Shown here: positions 30,292-39,564 of the stretch, piece by piece
Numbering within the stretch: position 1 is the stretch's first letter
Layout of the letters: each line of letters starts with the position of its first letter
Source of the DNA: Pseudomonas protegens
GTDB taxonomy: Bacteria; Pseudomonadota; Gammaproteobacteria; Pseudomonadales; Pseudomonadaceae
NCBI RefSeq assembly: GCF_013407925.2
Contig: NZ_CP060201.1
Coordinates: 5,193,001 to 5,257,000 of the forward strand
Length of the DNA: 64,000 nt
Direction of reading: 5' to 3'
Program-made: the position numbers and the translations under genes
The notes under the pieces: model-generated
What the model saw: only the letters and a program-made list of their open reading frames with translations
Told to the model about the DNA's origin: nothing
The model's database searches: none

Positions 30292-31385
30292 TGTCTGAGC
30301 AAGAACTCAAGGCCCTGCGCCTGCGCATTGATGCTCTGGACGAGAAGGTCCTGGAGTTGATCAGTGAGCGTGCGCGGTGCGCCCAGGAAGTTGCCCGGGT
30401 GAAGATGGCTTCCCTGGCTGAAGGCGAAGTGCCGGTGTTCTACCGTCCCGAGCGTGAAGCTCAGGTGCTCAAGCGGGTGATGGAGCGCAACCAGGGGCCG
30501 CTGGGCAATGAAGAGATGGCGCGTTTGTTCCGCGAAATCATGTCTTCGTGTCTGGCGCTGGAGCAGCCGCTGAAGGTGGCTTATCTCGGTCCGGAAGGCA
30601 CCTTCACCCAGGCTGCGGCCATGAAGCACTTCGGTCATGCGGTAATCAGCAAGCCGATGGCGGCGATCGACGAAGTGTTCCGCGAAGTGGCGGCCGGGGC
30701 GGTCAATTTCGGCGTGGTGCCGGTGGAAAACTCCACCGAGGGCGCGGTCAACCATACCCTCGACAGCTTCCTCGAACACGACATGGTGATCTGCGGCGAA
30801 GTCGAGCTGCGTATCCACCACCATCTGCTGGTGGGCGAGAACACCAAGACCGACAGCATCAGCCGTATCTATTCCCATGCCCAGTCCCTGGCCCAGTGCC
30901 GCAAGTGGCTGGACGCCCATTATCCGAATGTCGAGCGCGTGGCGGTGTCCAGCAACGCCGAGGCCGCCAAGCGAGTCAAGGGCGAATGGAACTCGGCGGC
31001 CATTGCCGGTGATATGGCTGCGGGCCTGTATGGTCTGACGCGCCTGGCCGAGAAGATCGAGGATCGTCCGGACAATTCCACGCGCTTCTTGATGATCGGT
31101 AATCAGGAAGTGCCGCCGACCGGCGACGACAAGACCTCGATCATTGTCTCCATGAGCAACAAGCCCGGTGCCTTGCACGAGCTGCTGGTGCCTTTCCATG
31201 ACAATGGCATCGACCTGACGCGTATCGAGACTCGACCCTCGCGCAGCGGCAAGTGGACCTATGTGTTCTTCATCGACTTCGTTGGCCACCACCGTGATCC
31301 GTTGATCAAGGATGTGCTGGAGAAAATCAGTCAGGAAGCAGTGGCACTCAAGGTGCTGGGTTCCTACCCGAAAGCGGTTCTCTGA
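30291..31385 (+). CDS. pheA: Chorismate mutase / prephenate dehydratase (P-protein)
   Basis: 364 residues from ATG 30291, overlapping the serC stop by one base. The AroQ chorismate mutase helix bundle covers about residues 1-90 (LRLRIDALDEKVLELISERA). Prephenate dehydratase follows (LGPEGTFTQAA, PVENSTEGAVNHT). The C-terminal ACT domain (NKPGALHELL and RIETRPSRSG) should bind phenylalanine for feedback inhibition. The enzyme commits chorismate to phenylalanine. The next gene, hisC, begins 10 bases past the stop. Confidence 0.96.
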   Translation: MSEQELKALRLRIDALDEKVLELISERARCAQEVARVKMASLAEGEVPVFYRPEREAQVLKRVMERNQGPLGNEEMARLFREIMSSCLALEQPLKVAYLGPEGTFTQAAAMKHFGHAVISKPMAAIDEVFREVAAGAVNFGVVPVENSTEGAVNHTLDSFLEHDMVICGEVELRIHHHLLVGENTKTDSISRIYSHAQSLAQCRKWLDAHYPNVERVAVSSNAEAAKRVKGEWNSAAIAGDMAAGLYGLTRLAEKIEDRPDNSTRFLMIGNQEVPPTGDDKTSIIVSMSNKPGALHELLVPFHDNGIDLTRIETRPSRSGKWTYVFFIDFVGHHRDPLIKDVLEKISQEAVALKVLGSYPKAVL

Positions 31386-31395
31386 GGCTTTAACA

Positions 31396-32508
31396 ATGAG
31401 TGGCGACTTCCTCGCACTGGCACAACCAGGCGTGCAACAACTTTCGCCTTACGTTCCGGGCAAGCCCGTGGACGAACTGGCCCGTGAGCTGGACATCGAT
31501 CCGGCCACCATCGTCAAGCTGGCGAGTAACGAAAACCCGCTGGGCGCCAGCCCCAAGGCGCTGGCGGCGATTCGTGACGAACTGGCGCAACTGACCCGTT
31601 ATCCCGATGGCAACGGTTTTGCCCTCAAATCCCTGCTGGCCGAACGCTGCGGCGTGGACATCCAGCAGGTCACTTTGGGCAACGGCTCCAACGACATCCT
31701 CGAGCTGGTGGCGCGTGCCTATCTGGCGCCCGGGCTGAATGCGGTGTTCAGTGAGCACGCCTTTGCCGTCTATCCCATCGTCACCCAGGCGGTGGGAGCT
31801 GCGGCGCGTGTGGTTCCGGCCAGGCATTGGGGGCATGACTTGCCGGCCATGCTCAAGGCCATCGATGAGCAGACCCGTGTGGTGTTCATTGCCAACCCGA
31901 ACAACCCGACCGGTACCTGGTTCAGTGCCGAGGAGTTGGACGAGTTTCTTCAGGATGTCCCGGCTCATGTGCTGGTGGTGCTGGACGAAGCCTACATCGA
32001 GTACGCCGAAGGCAGCGACCTGCCGGACGGTCTGGACTTCCTGGCGGCCTATCCGAACCTGCTGGTATCGCGGACCTTCTCCAAGGCCTACGGTCTGGCG
32101 GCCCTGCGGGTCGGCTATGGGCTCTCGACCCCGGTGGTGGCGGATGTGCTGAACCGGGTTCGCCAGCCATTCAACGTCAACAGCCTGGCCCTGGCGGCGG
32201 CTTGTGCCGCGCTGCAGGATACGGACTACCTGGCTGAGAGCCGCCGTTTGAATGAGGCGGGCATGCAGCAGCTGGAGGCGGGTTTGCGTGATCTGGGCTT
32301 GAGCTGGATTGCGTCCAAGGGCAACTTCATTGCCGTGGATGTGGGGCGCGAGGCTGCCCCCGTGTTTCAGGGCTTGTTGCGCGAAGGGGTGATTGTGCGT
32401 CCGGTGGCTAACTACGGGATGCCTAACCATTTGCGCGTCACCATCGGCTTGCCGGCGGAAAACACGCGTTTCCTTGAGGCTTTGGCCAAGGTCCTGGCTC
32501 GTGGTTGA
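31396..32508 (+). CDS. hisC: Histidinol-phosphate / aromatic aminotransferase
   Basis: 370 residues from ATG 31396 (MSGDFLALAQPGVQQLSPYV). A class I/II PLP aminotransferase: SNENPLGASPKAL binds substrate phosphate, and the PLP lysine is in RTFSKAYGLAALRVGYG. It sits between pheA and tyrA·aroA rather than in a his operon. Its likely duty therefore includes transamination of phenylpyruvate and hydroxyphenylpyruvate as well as histidinol phosphate. Pseudomonads carry a second hisC elsewhere. The following reading frame starts 28 bases after the stop. Confidence 0.93.
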   Translation: MSGDFLALAQPGVQQLSPYVPGKPVDELARELDIDPATIVKLASNENPLGASPKALAAIRDELAQLTRYPDGNGFALKSLLAERCGVDIQQVTLGNGSNDILELVARAYLAPGLNAVFSEHAFAVYPIVTQAVGAAARVVPARHWGHDLPAMLKAIDEQTRVVFIANPNNPTGTWFSAEELDEFLQDVPAHVLVVLDEAYIEYAEGSDLPDGLDFLAAYPNLLVSRTFSKAYGLAALRVGYGLSTPVVADVLNRVRQPFNVNSLALAAACAALQDTDYLAESRRLNEAGMQQLEAGLRDLGLSWIASKGNFIAVDVGREAAPVFQGLLREGVIVRPVANYGMPNHLRVTIGLPAENTRFLEALAKVLARG

Positions 32509-32536
32509 TGTCATTCCAACGCAATCTGCTGTGCCT

Positions 32537-34744
32537 ATGATCGGTCGCCTGGTGGTGATCGGTCTGGGATTGATTGGTGGCTCCTTCGCTAAGGGGTTGC
32601 GCGAAAGCGGCGTGTGCCGCGAAGTGGTCGGTGTTGATCTGGATCCGCAGTCCCGCCGGTTGGCGGTCGAGCTGGGGGTTGTGGATCGCTGCGAGGAGGA
32701 TCTGGCCCTGGCTTGCCAGGGGGCCGACGTGATTCAACTGGCCGTGCCGATCCTGGCCATGGAAAAGCTTCTGGCGTTGCTGGCCAGGATGGATCTGGGG
32801 CAGGCGGTGCTGACCGATGTCGGCAGTGCCAAGGGGAATGTGGTGCGCGCGGCACAGGAGGCGTTTGCCGGCATGCCAGCGCGCTTCGTCCCAGGGCATC
32901 CGATTGCCGGCTCCGAGCAGAGCGGTGTCGAAGCTTCCAATGCCCAGCTGTTCCGTCGCCACAAAGTGATCCTGACGCCTCTGGAGCAAACCGATCCGGA
33001 TGCACTGGATCTGGTCGACAGGCTTTGGCGTGAACTGGGGGCGGATGTTGAGCACATGCAGGTCGAGCGCCATGACGAGGTCCTGGCGGCCACCAGTCAC
33101 TTGCCGCACTTGCTGGCATTCGGTCTGGTCGATTCGCTGGCCAAGCGCAGTGAAAATCTCGACATCTTCCGTTACGCTGCGGGCGGGTTCCGCGATTTCA
33201 CGAGAATCGCCGGCAGCGACCCGGTCATGTGGCACGACATTTTCCTCGCCAATCGCGAAGCGGTTCTGCGCACACTCGATACATTTCGCAACGACCTCGA
33301 CGCCCTGCGCGATGCGGTCGATGCAGGGGACGGGCATCAGTTGTTGGGCGTATTCACTCGCGCCCGGGTTGCCCGCGAGCATTTCGGTAAAATCCTGGCC
33401 CGCCGGGCCTATGTGGACGCTATGAACTCCAACGATCTGATTTTCCTGGCAAATCCTGGTGGCCGCCTGTCTGGGCGGATTCGTGTACCGGGCGACAAGT
33501 CGATTTCCCACCGCTCGATCATGCTCGGCTCCCTGGCTGAAGGCACCACTGAAGTCGAGGGTTTCCTCGAGGGTGAAGATGCCTTGGCCACGCTGCAGGC
33601 ATTTCGCGACATGGGAGTGGTCATCGAGGGGCCGCACCATGGGCGTGTGACCATTCACGGTGTAGGTCTGCACGGCTTGAAGCCGGCGCCGGGCCCGATC
33701 TACCTGGGCAACTCCGGTACGTCGATGCGCCTGCTCTCCGGTTTGCTGGCCGCACAGAGCTTCGACAGCACTCTGACGGGGGATCCCTCGCTGTCCAAGC
33801 GCCCAATGAACCGCGTGGCCAATCCGCTGCGGGAAATGGGCGCGGTCATCGAGACGGCGGCCGAAGGGCGTCCGCCGATGGTGATTCGCGGCGGTCACAA
33901 GCTCAAGGGCTTGACCTATACCTTGCCGATGGCCAGTGCCCAGGTTAAGTCGTGCCTGCTGTTGGCCGGTTTGTACGCCGATGGGAAGACCACCGTCACC
34001 GAGCCTGCGCCGACTCGCGATCATACCGAGCGCATGCTGCGCGGCTTCGGCTACTCGGTGAATGTCGACGGTGCCACCGCTTCGGTTGAATCCGGCGGCA
34101 AGCTCAAGGCGACCCATATTGAAGTGCCGGCAGATATCTCCTCCGCGGCGTTCTTCTTGGTTGCCGCGTCGATCGCGGAAGGTTCGGAACTGGTGCTTGA
34201 ACACGTAGGGATCAACCCGACCCGTACGGGTGTAATCGATATCCTGCGGTTGATGGGGGCTGATATTCGTCTGGAGAACCAGCGCGAAGTTGGCGGTGAG
34301 CCCGTTGCAGATCTGCATGTGCGCGCTGCCAAACTCAAGGGGATCGAGATTCCCGAGGAGTTGGTGCCGCTGGCAATCGATGAATTCCCTGTGTTGTTCG
34401 TGGCTGCGGCCTGCGCTGAAGGGCGCACTGTGCTGCGTGGCGCGGAAGAGCTGCGGGTCAAAGAGTCGGACCGTATCCAGGTCATGGCTGACGGCTTGTT
34501 GACCTTGGGGGTCAAGTGCGAACCGACTCCGGACGGCATCATCATTGATGGTGGGCAGATTGGGGGTGGTGAAGTGCATGGTCACGGCGATCACCGTATT
34601 GCCATGGCATTCAGTGTGGCCTCGTTGCGGGCCAATGCGCCGATTCGTATTCATGACTGCGCGAACGTCGCGACTTCGTTCCCGAATTTTCTTGCGCTGT
34701 GCGCGCAGGTGGGGATTCGGGTTGCACAAGAGGCTCAGTCGTGA
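32537..34744 (+). CDS. tyrA-aroA: Fused prephenate/cyclohexadienyl dehydrogenase and EPSP synthase
   Basis: 735 residues. Residues ~1-290 are TyrA (NAD-binding [30 protein letters not shown]). From about residue 296 the protein is 3-phosphoshikimate 1-carboxyvinyltransferase ([43 protein letters not shown]). The fusion joins the shikimate step with tyrosine synthesis and is normal in pseudomonads. The EPSPS half carries the class II motif set: GDKSIS, SAQVK, RDHTE and NPTR. ATG 32537 was chosen by comparison with other TyrA N-termini; a GTG at 32504 would add 11 residues. The last four bases overlap the cmk start. Confidence 0.95.
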   Translation: MIGRLVVIGLGLIGGSFAKGLRESGVCREVVGVDLDPQSRRLAVELGVVDRCEEDLALACQGADVIQLAVPILAMEKLLALLARMDLGQAVLTDVGSAKGNVVRAAQEAFAGMPARFVPGHPIAGSEQSGVEASNAQLFRRHKVILTPLEQTDPDALDLVDRLWRELGADVEHMQVERHDEVLAATSHLPHLLAFGLVDSLAKRSENLDIFRYAAGGFRDFTRIAGSDPVMWHDIFLANREAVLRTLDTFRNDLDALRDAVDAGDGHQLLGVFTRARVAREHFGKILARRAYVDAMNSNDLIFLANPGGRLSGRIRVPGDKSISHRSIMLGSLAEGTTEVEGFLEGEDALATLQAFRDMGVVIEGPHHGRVTIHGVGLHGLKPAPGPIYLGNSGTSMRLLSGLLAAQSFDSTLTGDPSLSKRPMNRVANPLREMGAVIETAAEGRPPMVIRGGHKLKGLTYTLPMASAQVKSCLLLAGLYADGKTTVTEPAPTRDHTERMLRGFGYSVNVDGATASVESGGKLKATHIEVPADISSAAFFLVAASIAEGSELVLEHVGINPTRTGVIDILRLMGADIRLENQREVGGEPVADLHVRAAKLKGIEIPEELVPLAIDEFPVLFVAAACAEGRTVLRGAEELRVKESDRIQVMADGLLTLGVKCEPTPDGIIIDGGQIGGGEVHGHGDHRIAMAFSVASLRANAPIRIHDCANVATSFPNFLALCAQVGIRVAQEAQS

Positions 34745-35430
34745 ATATCAAGGCGCCTGTGATCACCATCGATGGGCCCAGTGGTTCCGGTAAAGGCACC
34801 ATTGCTGGCAAGTTGGCCAAGCATCTTGGCTGGTGCCTGCTGGATTCCGGTGCTCTCTACCGGCTGCTGGCGTTTGCCGCGCGCAATCATGGTGTCGATC
34901 TGACCAATGAGGAGTCGCTGAAGTTGTTGGCGGCGCATTTGGACGTGCAGTTCCTGGGCGCCACTGAAAATCATCCTCAGCGGATTATTCTCGAAGGCGA
35001 TGATGTGACCGACGACTTGCGCAATGAGCAGGTTGGCGCCTGGGCTTCTCAGGTTGCGGCACTGCCTGCCGTGCGTGATGCCTTGTTGCAGCGCCAGCGC
35101 GCATTCCAGGAGCCGCCCGGGCTGGTTGCCGATGGTCGTGACATGGGCACCGTGGTGTTTCCGGATGCGCCGTTGAAAATTTTCCTCACGGCCAGCGCCG
35201 AGGAACGTGCTCGTCGACGTTACTTGCAGTTGAAGGGAAAAGTCGATGGTGTTAGTCTGTCGAGTCTGCTAGATGAGATACGTGCGCGCGACGAGCGCGA
35301 TACCCAGCGAGCGGTGGCCCCACTCAAGCCGGCGGCCGACGCCATACAGCTGGATTCTACGGAGTTGTCCATCGATCAGGTGTTGCAACGCATTCTGAGC
35401 GAGATCGCCATTCGCGATATCGCCGGGTGA
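34741..35430 (+). CDS. cmk: Cytidylate kinase
   Basis: 229 residues from GTG 34741, overlapping the aroA stop in GTGA. The P-loop is [17 protein letters not shown] near residues 9-25. The family-specific [20 protein letters not shown] and the [15 protein letters not shown] segment are present. It phosphorylates CMP and dCMP. It is the last gene of the serC-to-cmk block, ends in a strong stem-loop, and precedes rpsA as in most proteobacteria. Confidence 0.97.
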   Translation: MNIKAPVITIDGPSGSGKGTIAGKLAKHLGWCLLDSGALYRLLAFAARNHGVDLTNEESLKLLAAHLDVQFLGATENHPQRIILEGDDVTDDLRNEQVGAWASQVAALPAVRDALLQRQRAFQEPPGLVADGRDMGTVVFPDAPLKIFLTASAEERARRRYLQLKGKVDGVSLSSLLDEIRARDERDTQRAVAPLKPAADAIQLDSTELSIDQVLQRILSEIAIRDIAG

Positions 35431-35436
35431 ACAAGG

Positions 35437-35479
35437 AAGATCGCGGGGGGACCAGTCATAGTCCTGCGATCTTACTTTT
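35437..35479 (+). terminator. Stem-loop terminator or leader hairpin between cmk and rpsA
   Basis: AAGATCGC (35437-35444) pairs perfectly with GCGATCTT (35466-35473), and GGAC/GTCC continue the stem inside. ACTTTTAT follows. It begins 7 bases after the cmk stop and lies 74 bases before rpsA. It most likely ends cmk transcripts, so rpsA would need its own promoter. TATTCT near 35522 is a weak -10 candidate. Confidence 0.6.
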
Positions 35480-35552
35480 ATATGAACGTAACCCACATTG
35501 TCTGGGATGTGGCAGATGGGCGTATTCTCCGCCCTTATCAACAGGAATTAAA

Positions 35553-37247
35553 ATGAGCGAAAGCTTTGCGGAACTCTTTGAAGAAAGCCTAAAAACCCTG
35601 AACCTTCAGGCAGGCTCCATCATCACCGGTGTTATCGTCGACATCGACTACCAAGCGCGTTGGGTAACCGTTCACGCTGGTCTGAAGTCTGAAGCACTGA
35701 TCCCGCTTGAGCAGTTCTACAACGATGCTGGCGAACTGTCCATCAATGTTGGTGATGAAGTTCACGTTGCTCTGGATTCGGTTGAAGACGGTTTCGGTGA
35801 AACCAAGCTCTCCCGTGAAAAAGCCAAGCGCGCTGAATGCTGGATCGTTCTGGAAGCAGCCTTCGCAGCCGAAGAAGTGGTCAAGGGCGTTATCAACGGT
35901 AAGGTTAAAGGCGGCTTCACTGTCGACGTTAACGGCATCCGTGCGTTCCTGCCAGGTTCTCTGGTTGACGTCCGTCCAGTGCGCGACACCACGCACCTGG
36001 AAGGCAAAGAGCTCGAGTTTAAAGTCATCAAACTCGATCAGAAGCGCAACAACGTTGTCGTTTCCCGTCGTAGCGTCCTCGAAGCCGAGAACTCCGCTGA
36101 GCGTGAAGCTCTGCTGGAATCCCTGCAGGAAGGCCAGCAAGTCAAAGGTATCGTCAAGAACCTCACTGACTACGGCGCATTCGTCGATCTGGGCGGCGTC
36201 GATGGCCTGCTGCACATCACCGACATGGCTTGGAAGCGCATCAAGCATCCTTCCGAAATCGTCAATGTTGGCGACGAGATCGATGTAAAGGTTCTGAAAT
36301 ACGATCGCGAGCGCAATCGTGTTTCCCTGGGTCTGAAGCAACTGGGTGAAGATCCATGGGTTGCTATCAAGGCTCGTTACCCAGAAAGCACTCGCGTTAC
36401 TGCTCGTGTAACCAACCTGACCGACTACGGCTGCTTCGCTGAGTTGGAAGAAGGCGTTGAAGGTCTGGTACACGTTTCGGAAATGGACTGGACCAACAAG
36501 AACATCCACCCTTCGAAAGTCGTACAAGTCGGCGACGAAGTGGAAGTTATGGTTCTGGACATCGACGAAGAGCGTCGTCGTATCTCCCTCGGCATCAAAC
36601 AGTGCAAGTCCAACCCATGGGAAGACTTCTCTGGCCAGTTCAACAAGGGCGATAAGATTTCCGGCACCATCAAGTCGATCACCGATTTCGGTATCTTCAT
36701 TGGTCTGGACGGCGGCATCGACGGTCTGGTTCACCTGTCCGACATCTCCTGGAACGAAGTGGGCGAAGAAGCCGTACGCCGCTTCAAGAAGGGCGACGAG
36801 CTGGACACCGTTATCCTGTCTGTTGACCCAGAGCGTGAGCGTATCTCCCTGGGCATCAAGCAACTGGAAAGCGATCCGTTCTCCGAGTACGTACAAGAGA
36901 ACGACAAAGGCGCAATCGTTAAGGGTGTTGTAAAAGAAGTTGACGCCAAAGGCGCCATCATTACCCTGGCCAACGATATCGAAGCTACTCTGAAAGCCTC
37001 CGAAATCAGCCGTGACCGCATCGAAGATGCACGTAACGTTCTGAAAGAAGGCGAAGAAGTTGAAGCCAAGATCATCAGCGTTGACCGTAAGAGCCGTGTA
37101 ATCCAGCTCTCGATCAAGTCGAAAGACGTTGAAGATGAGAAAGAAGCTATCCAGAGCCTGCGCGACAAGCCAGCTGCTTCGGATATCGCTGCTGGTCCTA
37201 CCACTCTGGGCGACCTGCTGCGTGCACAGATGGAAAAACAGAACTAA
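35553..37247 (+). CDS. rpsA: 30S ribosomal protein S1
   Basis: 564 residues from ATG 35553 ([20 protein letters not shown]), preceded by AGGA. Six S1 RNA-binding repeats can be followed by their recurring pattern, for example [40 protein letters not shown] and [21 protein letters not shown]1 delivers mRNA to the 30S subunit. Codon choice differs from the flanking genes (more GTT, GCT, CGT, GAA), as expected for a very highly expressed gene. A textbook terminator follows. Confidence 0.98.
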   Translation: MSESFAELFEESLKTLNLQAGSIITGVIVDIDYQARWVTVHAGLKSEALIPLEQFYNDAGELSINVGDEVHVALDSVEDGFGETKLSREKAKRAECWIVLEAAFAAEEVVKGVINGKVKGGFTVDVNGIRAFLPGSLVDVRPVRDTTHLEGKELEFKVIKLDQKRNNVVVSRRSVLEAENSAEREALLESLQEGQQVKGIVKNLTDYGAFVDLGGVDGLLHITDMAWKRIKHPSEIVNVGDEIDVKVLKYDRERNRVSLGLKQLGEDPWVAIKARYPESTRVTARVTNLTDYGCFAELEEGVEGLVHVSEMDWTNKNIHPSKVVQVGDEVEVMVLDIDEERRRISLGIKQCKSNPWEDFSGQFNKGDKISGTIKSITDFGIFIGLDGGIDGLVHLSDISWNEVGEEAVRRFKKGDELDTVILSVDPERERISLGIKQLESDPFSEYVQENDKGAIVKGVVKEVDAKGAIITLANDIEATLKASEISRDRIEDARNVLKEGEEVEAKIISVDRKSRVIQLSIKSKDVEDEKEAIQSLRDKPAASDIAAGPTTLGDLLRAQMEKQN

Positions 37248-37262
37248 GTTCTGTTTGACCAT

Positions 37263-37291
37263 AAAAAGGGCGACTTCGGTCGCCCTTTTTT
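37263..37291 (+). terminator. Intrinsic terminator of rpsA
   Basis: AAAAAGGGCGAC (37263-37274) pairs with GTCGCCCTTTTT across a TTCG tetraloop and ends in a T run. UUCG closes a very stable hairpin. It is 16 bases past the rpsA stop. Confidence 0.93.
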
Positions 37292-37434
37292 GTGCGTGAA
37301 GTTTGAGGTGAAAAGAGTGGGAAACCAATGTTGGCAATTGGGTGTCTCTTTCTTAGTGGCTGACTCCTTTAGGTTTAAGGCTTTTAGTCTATTGGTGTGT
37401 TGTCCGGGTAGCACTGGCTGCCCTAAGGAAGAGC

Positions 37435-37719
37435 ATGATCAGGCTAAGTATTGTTGTTTTTTTTCTTCTCCTGGCTGGGTGTGTGACTAATATAAAGACC
37501 CATGCAGTTCGTGGGGGCAGCGGTATAGAGATTGACTGTTCAGGATTTTTGGGGGGGGGCTGGGACAAGTGTTACGAGCGTGCTGAGCTTGAGTGTAGGG
37601 CTCGTGGATACCAGGTCATCACCAAGTCCAGCGACGCCAGGGATGAGGAGGGGGATTACCCCTTTGGTTGGAATCCGGCGGGTTATCTGACTCGAACGAT
37701 GTTGGTCGTGTGTCGATAG
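37435..37719 (+). CDS. Small hypothetical lipoprotein
   Basis: 94 residues: MIRLSIVVFFLLLAGCVTNI. The lipobox LLAGC puts the lipidated Cys at residue 16. The mature part has Cys residues in DCSGF, DKCYER, LECRAR and at the extreme C-terminus (VVCR), which could form two disulfides in the periplasm. The codons are AT-leaning compared with neighbours. A run of nine G (37551-37559) after five T encodes the Leu-Gly-Gly-Gly stretch. It sits between rpsA and ihfB, where most pseudomonads have no gene. The function is unknown. Confidence 0.75.
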   Translation: MIRLSIVVFFLLLAGCVTNIKTHAVRGGSGIEIDCSGFLGGGWDKCYERAELECRARGYQVITKSSDARDEEGDYPFGWNPAGYLTRTMLVVCR

Positions 37720-37860
37720 GGAGAGTTGGTATTTTGGTTGCTACTTCTTTTGCAGGGTCCTGAGTTTGTATCTGCGTTGCGCATGGGCTGTTCAAAACCT
37801 TCAGGGCGTGCTAAAACCTTTTGAGCACTGACCTAGCTGCTTGAAAAAGAAGGGAAAAAT

Positions 37861-38148
37861 ATGACGAAGTCGGAGTTGATCGAACGAATTGTCACCCATC
37901 AAGGGCTGCTGTCATCTAAGGATGTCGAGTTGGCCATCAAGACGATGCTTGAGCAAATGTCGCAGTGTTTGGCTACAGGTGATCGGATTGAAATTAGGGG
38001 GTTTGGTAGTTTTTCGCTTCACTATCGGGCTCCTCGGGTAGGTCGGAATCCAAAAACGGGTCAATCAGTTAGCTTGGATGGAAAATTTGTTCCACATTTC
38101 AAGCCTGGTAAAGAGCTTAGAGATCGGGTGAATGAGGATGAGGAGTGA
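37861..38148 (+). CDS. ihfB: Integration host factor subunit beta
   Basis: 95 residues starting [20 protein letters not shown], after GAAGGGAAA. The HU/IHF signature is complete: [20 protein letters not shown] with the DNA-intercalating proline in [10 protein letters not shown]. With IhfA it forms the sequence-specific DNA-bending dimer used at many promoters, notably sigma-54 ones. It lies downstream of rpsA as in other gamma-proteobacteria, with the small lipoprotein gene in between. Confidence 0.96.
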   Translation: MTKSELIERIVTHQGLLSSKDVELAIKTMLEQMSQCLATGDRIEIRGFGSFSLHYRAPRVGRNPKTGQSVSLDGKFVPHFKPGKELRDRVNEDEE

Positions 38149-38507
38149 TTTAAGAGCTATATGAGTTTTTGCTTTATAAGGTGCTTTTATTACTTTGAGT
38201 CTCGCAGATGTAAAGAGTGTTTTGTGAATAGGATCAAGGTAGTGTGCTTGTTGTTCGGTATATGGCTTTGATTTTTTAGAGATTATGCTTGTTTTTTTGA
38301 TTTTTTTGATCTGTATTTAGGCTTTGTATGGTCTCCATCTATTTTGGTGGGCGATGTCTGTAGTGAGTTATCAGTAAGTTTTATTTTTTCAGGTTCTAGT
38401 ATTGTGTGAAGGGTGTGGATTGTCATGTCCTTGTAAGCGCATAATGAAGTTTTCAAGTGTTTCAGATTTTACTCTGTAGCGCCGTGTTGAGTAAGGTATG
38501 TTAGATC
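38149..38507. other. AT-rich gap between ihfB and the O-antigen genes
   Basis: 359 bases of low GC with T runs near 38280-38320 and stops in all frames. No gene, hairpin or clear promoter was recognised. In P. aeruginosa this is where wzz begins, but no trace of wzz is visible. The wbpV promoter should lie here. The sharp base-composition change marks the edge of the O-antigen locus. Confidence 0.6.
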
Positions 38508-39470
38508 ATGAGTAGAATCCTTTTGACGGGCGCTTCCGGTTTTGTAGGACGGGCTGTCCTTGAGCGGTTGTCTAGTGTTTCAGCTCATCAATTAACCGTT
38601 GCAATACGTAAGCCATTGCAGGGCTTGGCAGTTACTACGAATGCTGCTCAGATCAGCCAGATTGATGGTGCTACGGATTGGACTCGGATTCTGCCTGATT
38701 GTGATGTTGTCATACATGCGGCAGCCCGTGTTCATGTAATGCAAGAGTTATCTGTTGATCCTCTTGCTACGTTTCGAAAGGTGAATGTGGAAGGAACACT
38801 AAATTTGGCGCGACAAGCAGCCCAGAGAGGAGTGCGTCGTTTTATATTTATCAGTTCCATCAAAGTCAATGGTGAGGAGACGTCACTCGATGTCCCCTAT
38901 ACTGCCGATTCAGAGCTACTCCCGCTTGACCCTTATGGTATTTCGAAGATGGAGGCGGAAAAAGGACTTGTAACTATTGCCTCGCAAACGGGGATGGAGG
39001 TAGTGATCATCCGTCCACCGCTTGTGTATGGCCCCGGAGTTAAGGCGAATTTTTTGACTATGATGCAGTGGTTGTATAAAGGAGTTCCCTTGCCCTTTGG
39101 CTCTATACACAATCGACGAAGTTTAGTTGCATTGGATAATTTGGTAGATCTGATTATAACTTGTATTAATCATCCTAAGGCCGCAAATCAAGTTTTTTTG
39201 GTCAGTGATGGAGATGATTTATCAACTACTGCACTGATGAGGAAAATGGGGGATGCACTGGGTAAGCCTGCTCGCTTATTGCCGGTGTCGAGCGGTGTTT
39301 TGACGTTTTTTGCTGATCTGCTAGGGAAGGCATCACTTTCTCAGCGATTATGTGGTTCGCTTCAAGTTGATATTACAAAAAATCGTGAATTGTTGGGGTG
39401 GACTCCGCCTGTAAATGTAGATTCAGCGCTTATTCTTACGGCTAAATATTTCCTTGAGGGGAGATCTTGA
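38508..39470 (+). CDS. wbpV: NAD-dependent epimerase/dehydratase, WbpV-like UDP-sugar 4-reductase
   Basis: A 320-residue extended SDR. NAD binding is by LLTGASGFVGRAVLERL, the catalytic Ser is in FISSIKVNGE, and the Tyr/Lys pair is in YGISKMEAE. With WbpL and WbpM next to it, the best match is WbpV. That enzyme reduces the 4-keto sugar made by WbpM to UDP-N-acetylquinovosamine, which WbpL loads onto the lipid carrier. Codons are AT-rich compared with the surrounding chromosome. A UDP-glucose 4-epimerase cannot be excluded from sequence alone. Confidence 0.82.
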   Translation: MSRILLTGASGFVGRAVLERLSSVSAHQLTVAIRKPLQGLAVTTNAAQISQIDGATDWTRILPDCDVVIHAAARVHVMQELSVDPLATFRKVNVEGTLNLARQAAQRGVRRFIFISSIKVNGEETSLDVPYTADSELLPLDPYGISKMEAEKGLVTIASQTGMEVVIIRPPLVYGPGVKANFLTMMQWLYKGVPLPFGSIHNRRSLVALDNLVDLIITCINHPKAANQVFLVSDGDDLSTTALMRKMGDALGKPARLLPVSSGVLTFFADLLGKASLSQRLCGSLQVDITKNRELLGWTPPVNVDSALILTAKYFLEGRS

Positions 39471-39564
39471 TTTTTTATTTCTGCTTGGTGTGTTGAGAGC
39501 TGAATGTATCTAAGAGGAACAATGTTGGTTATCGTTTTCATTCGGTTTAGGATGTGAGTTTTAC

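Noticed and set aside
35490..35552. Firm sigma-70 promoter for rpsA (TTGTCT with TATTCT)
   Set aside because: The spacing is 19 bases and both hexamers are imperfect, so it was only mentioned as weak.
35589..37337. 582-codon frame opposite rpsA
   Set aside because: Arises from the codon bias of a highly expressed gene; no motif, and it runs through the rpsA terminator.
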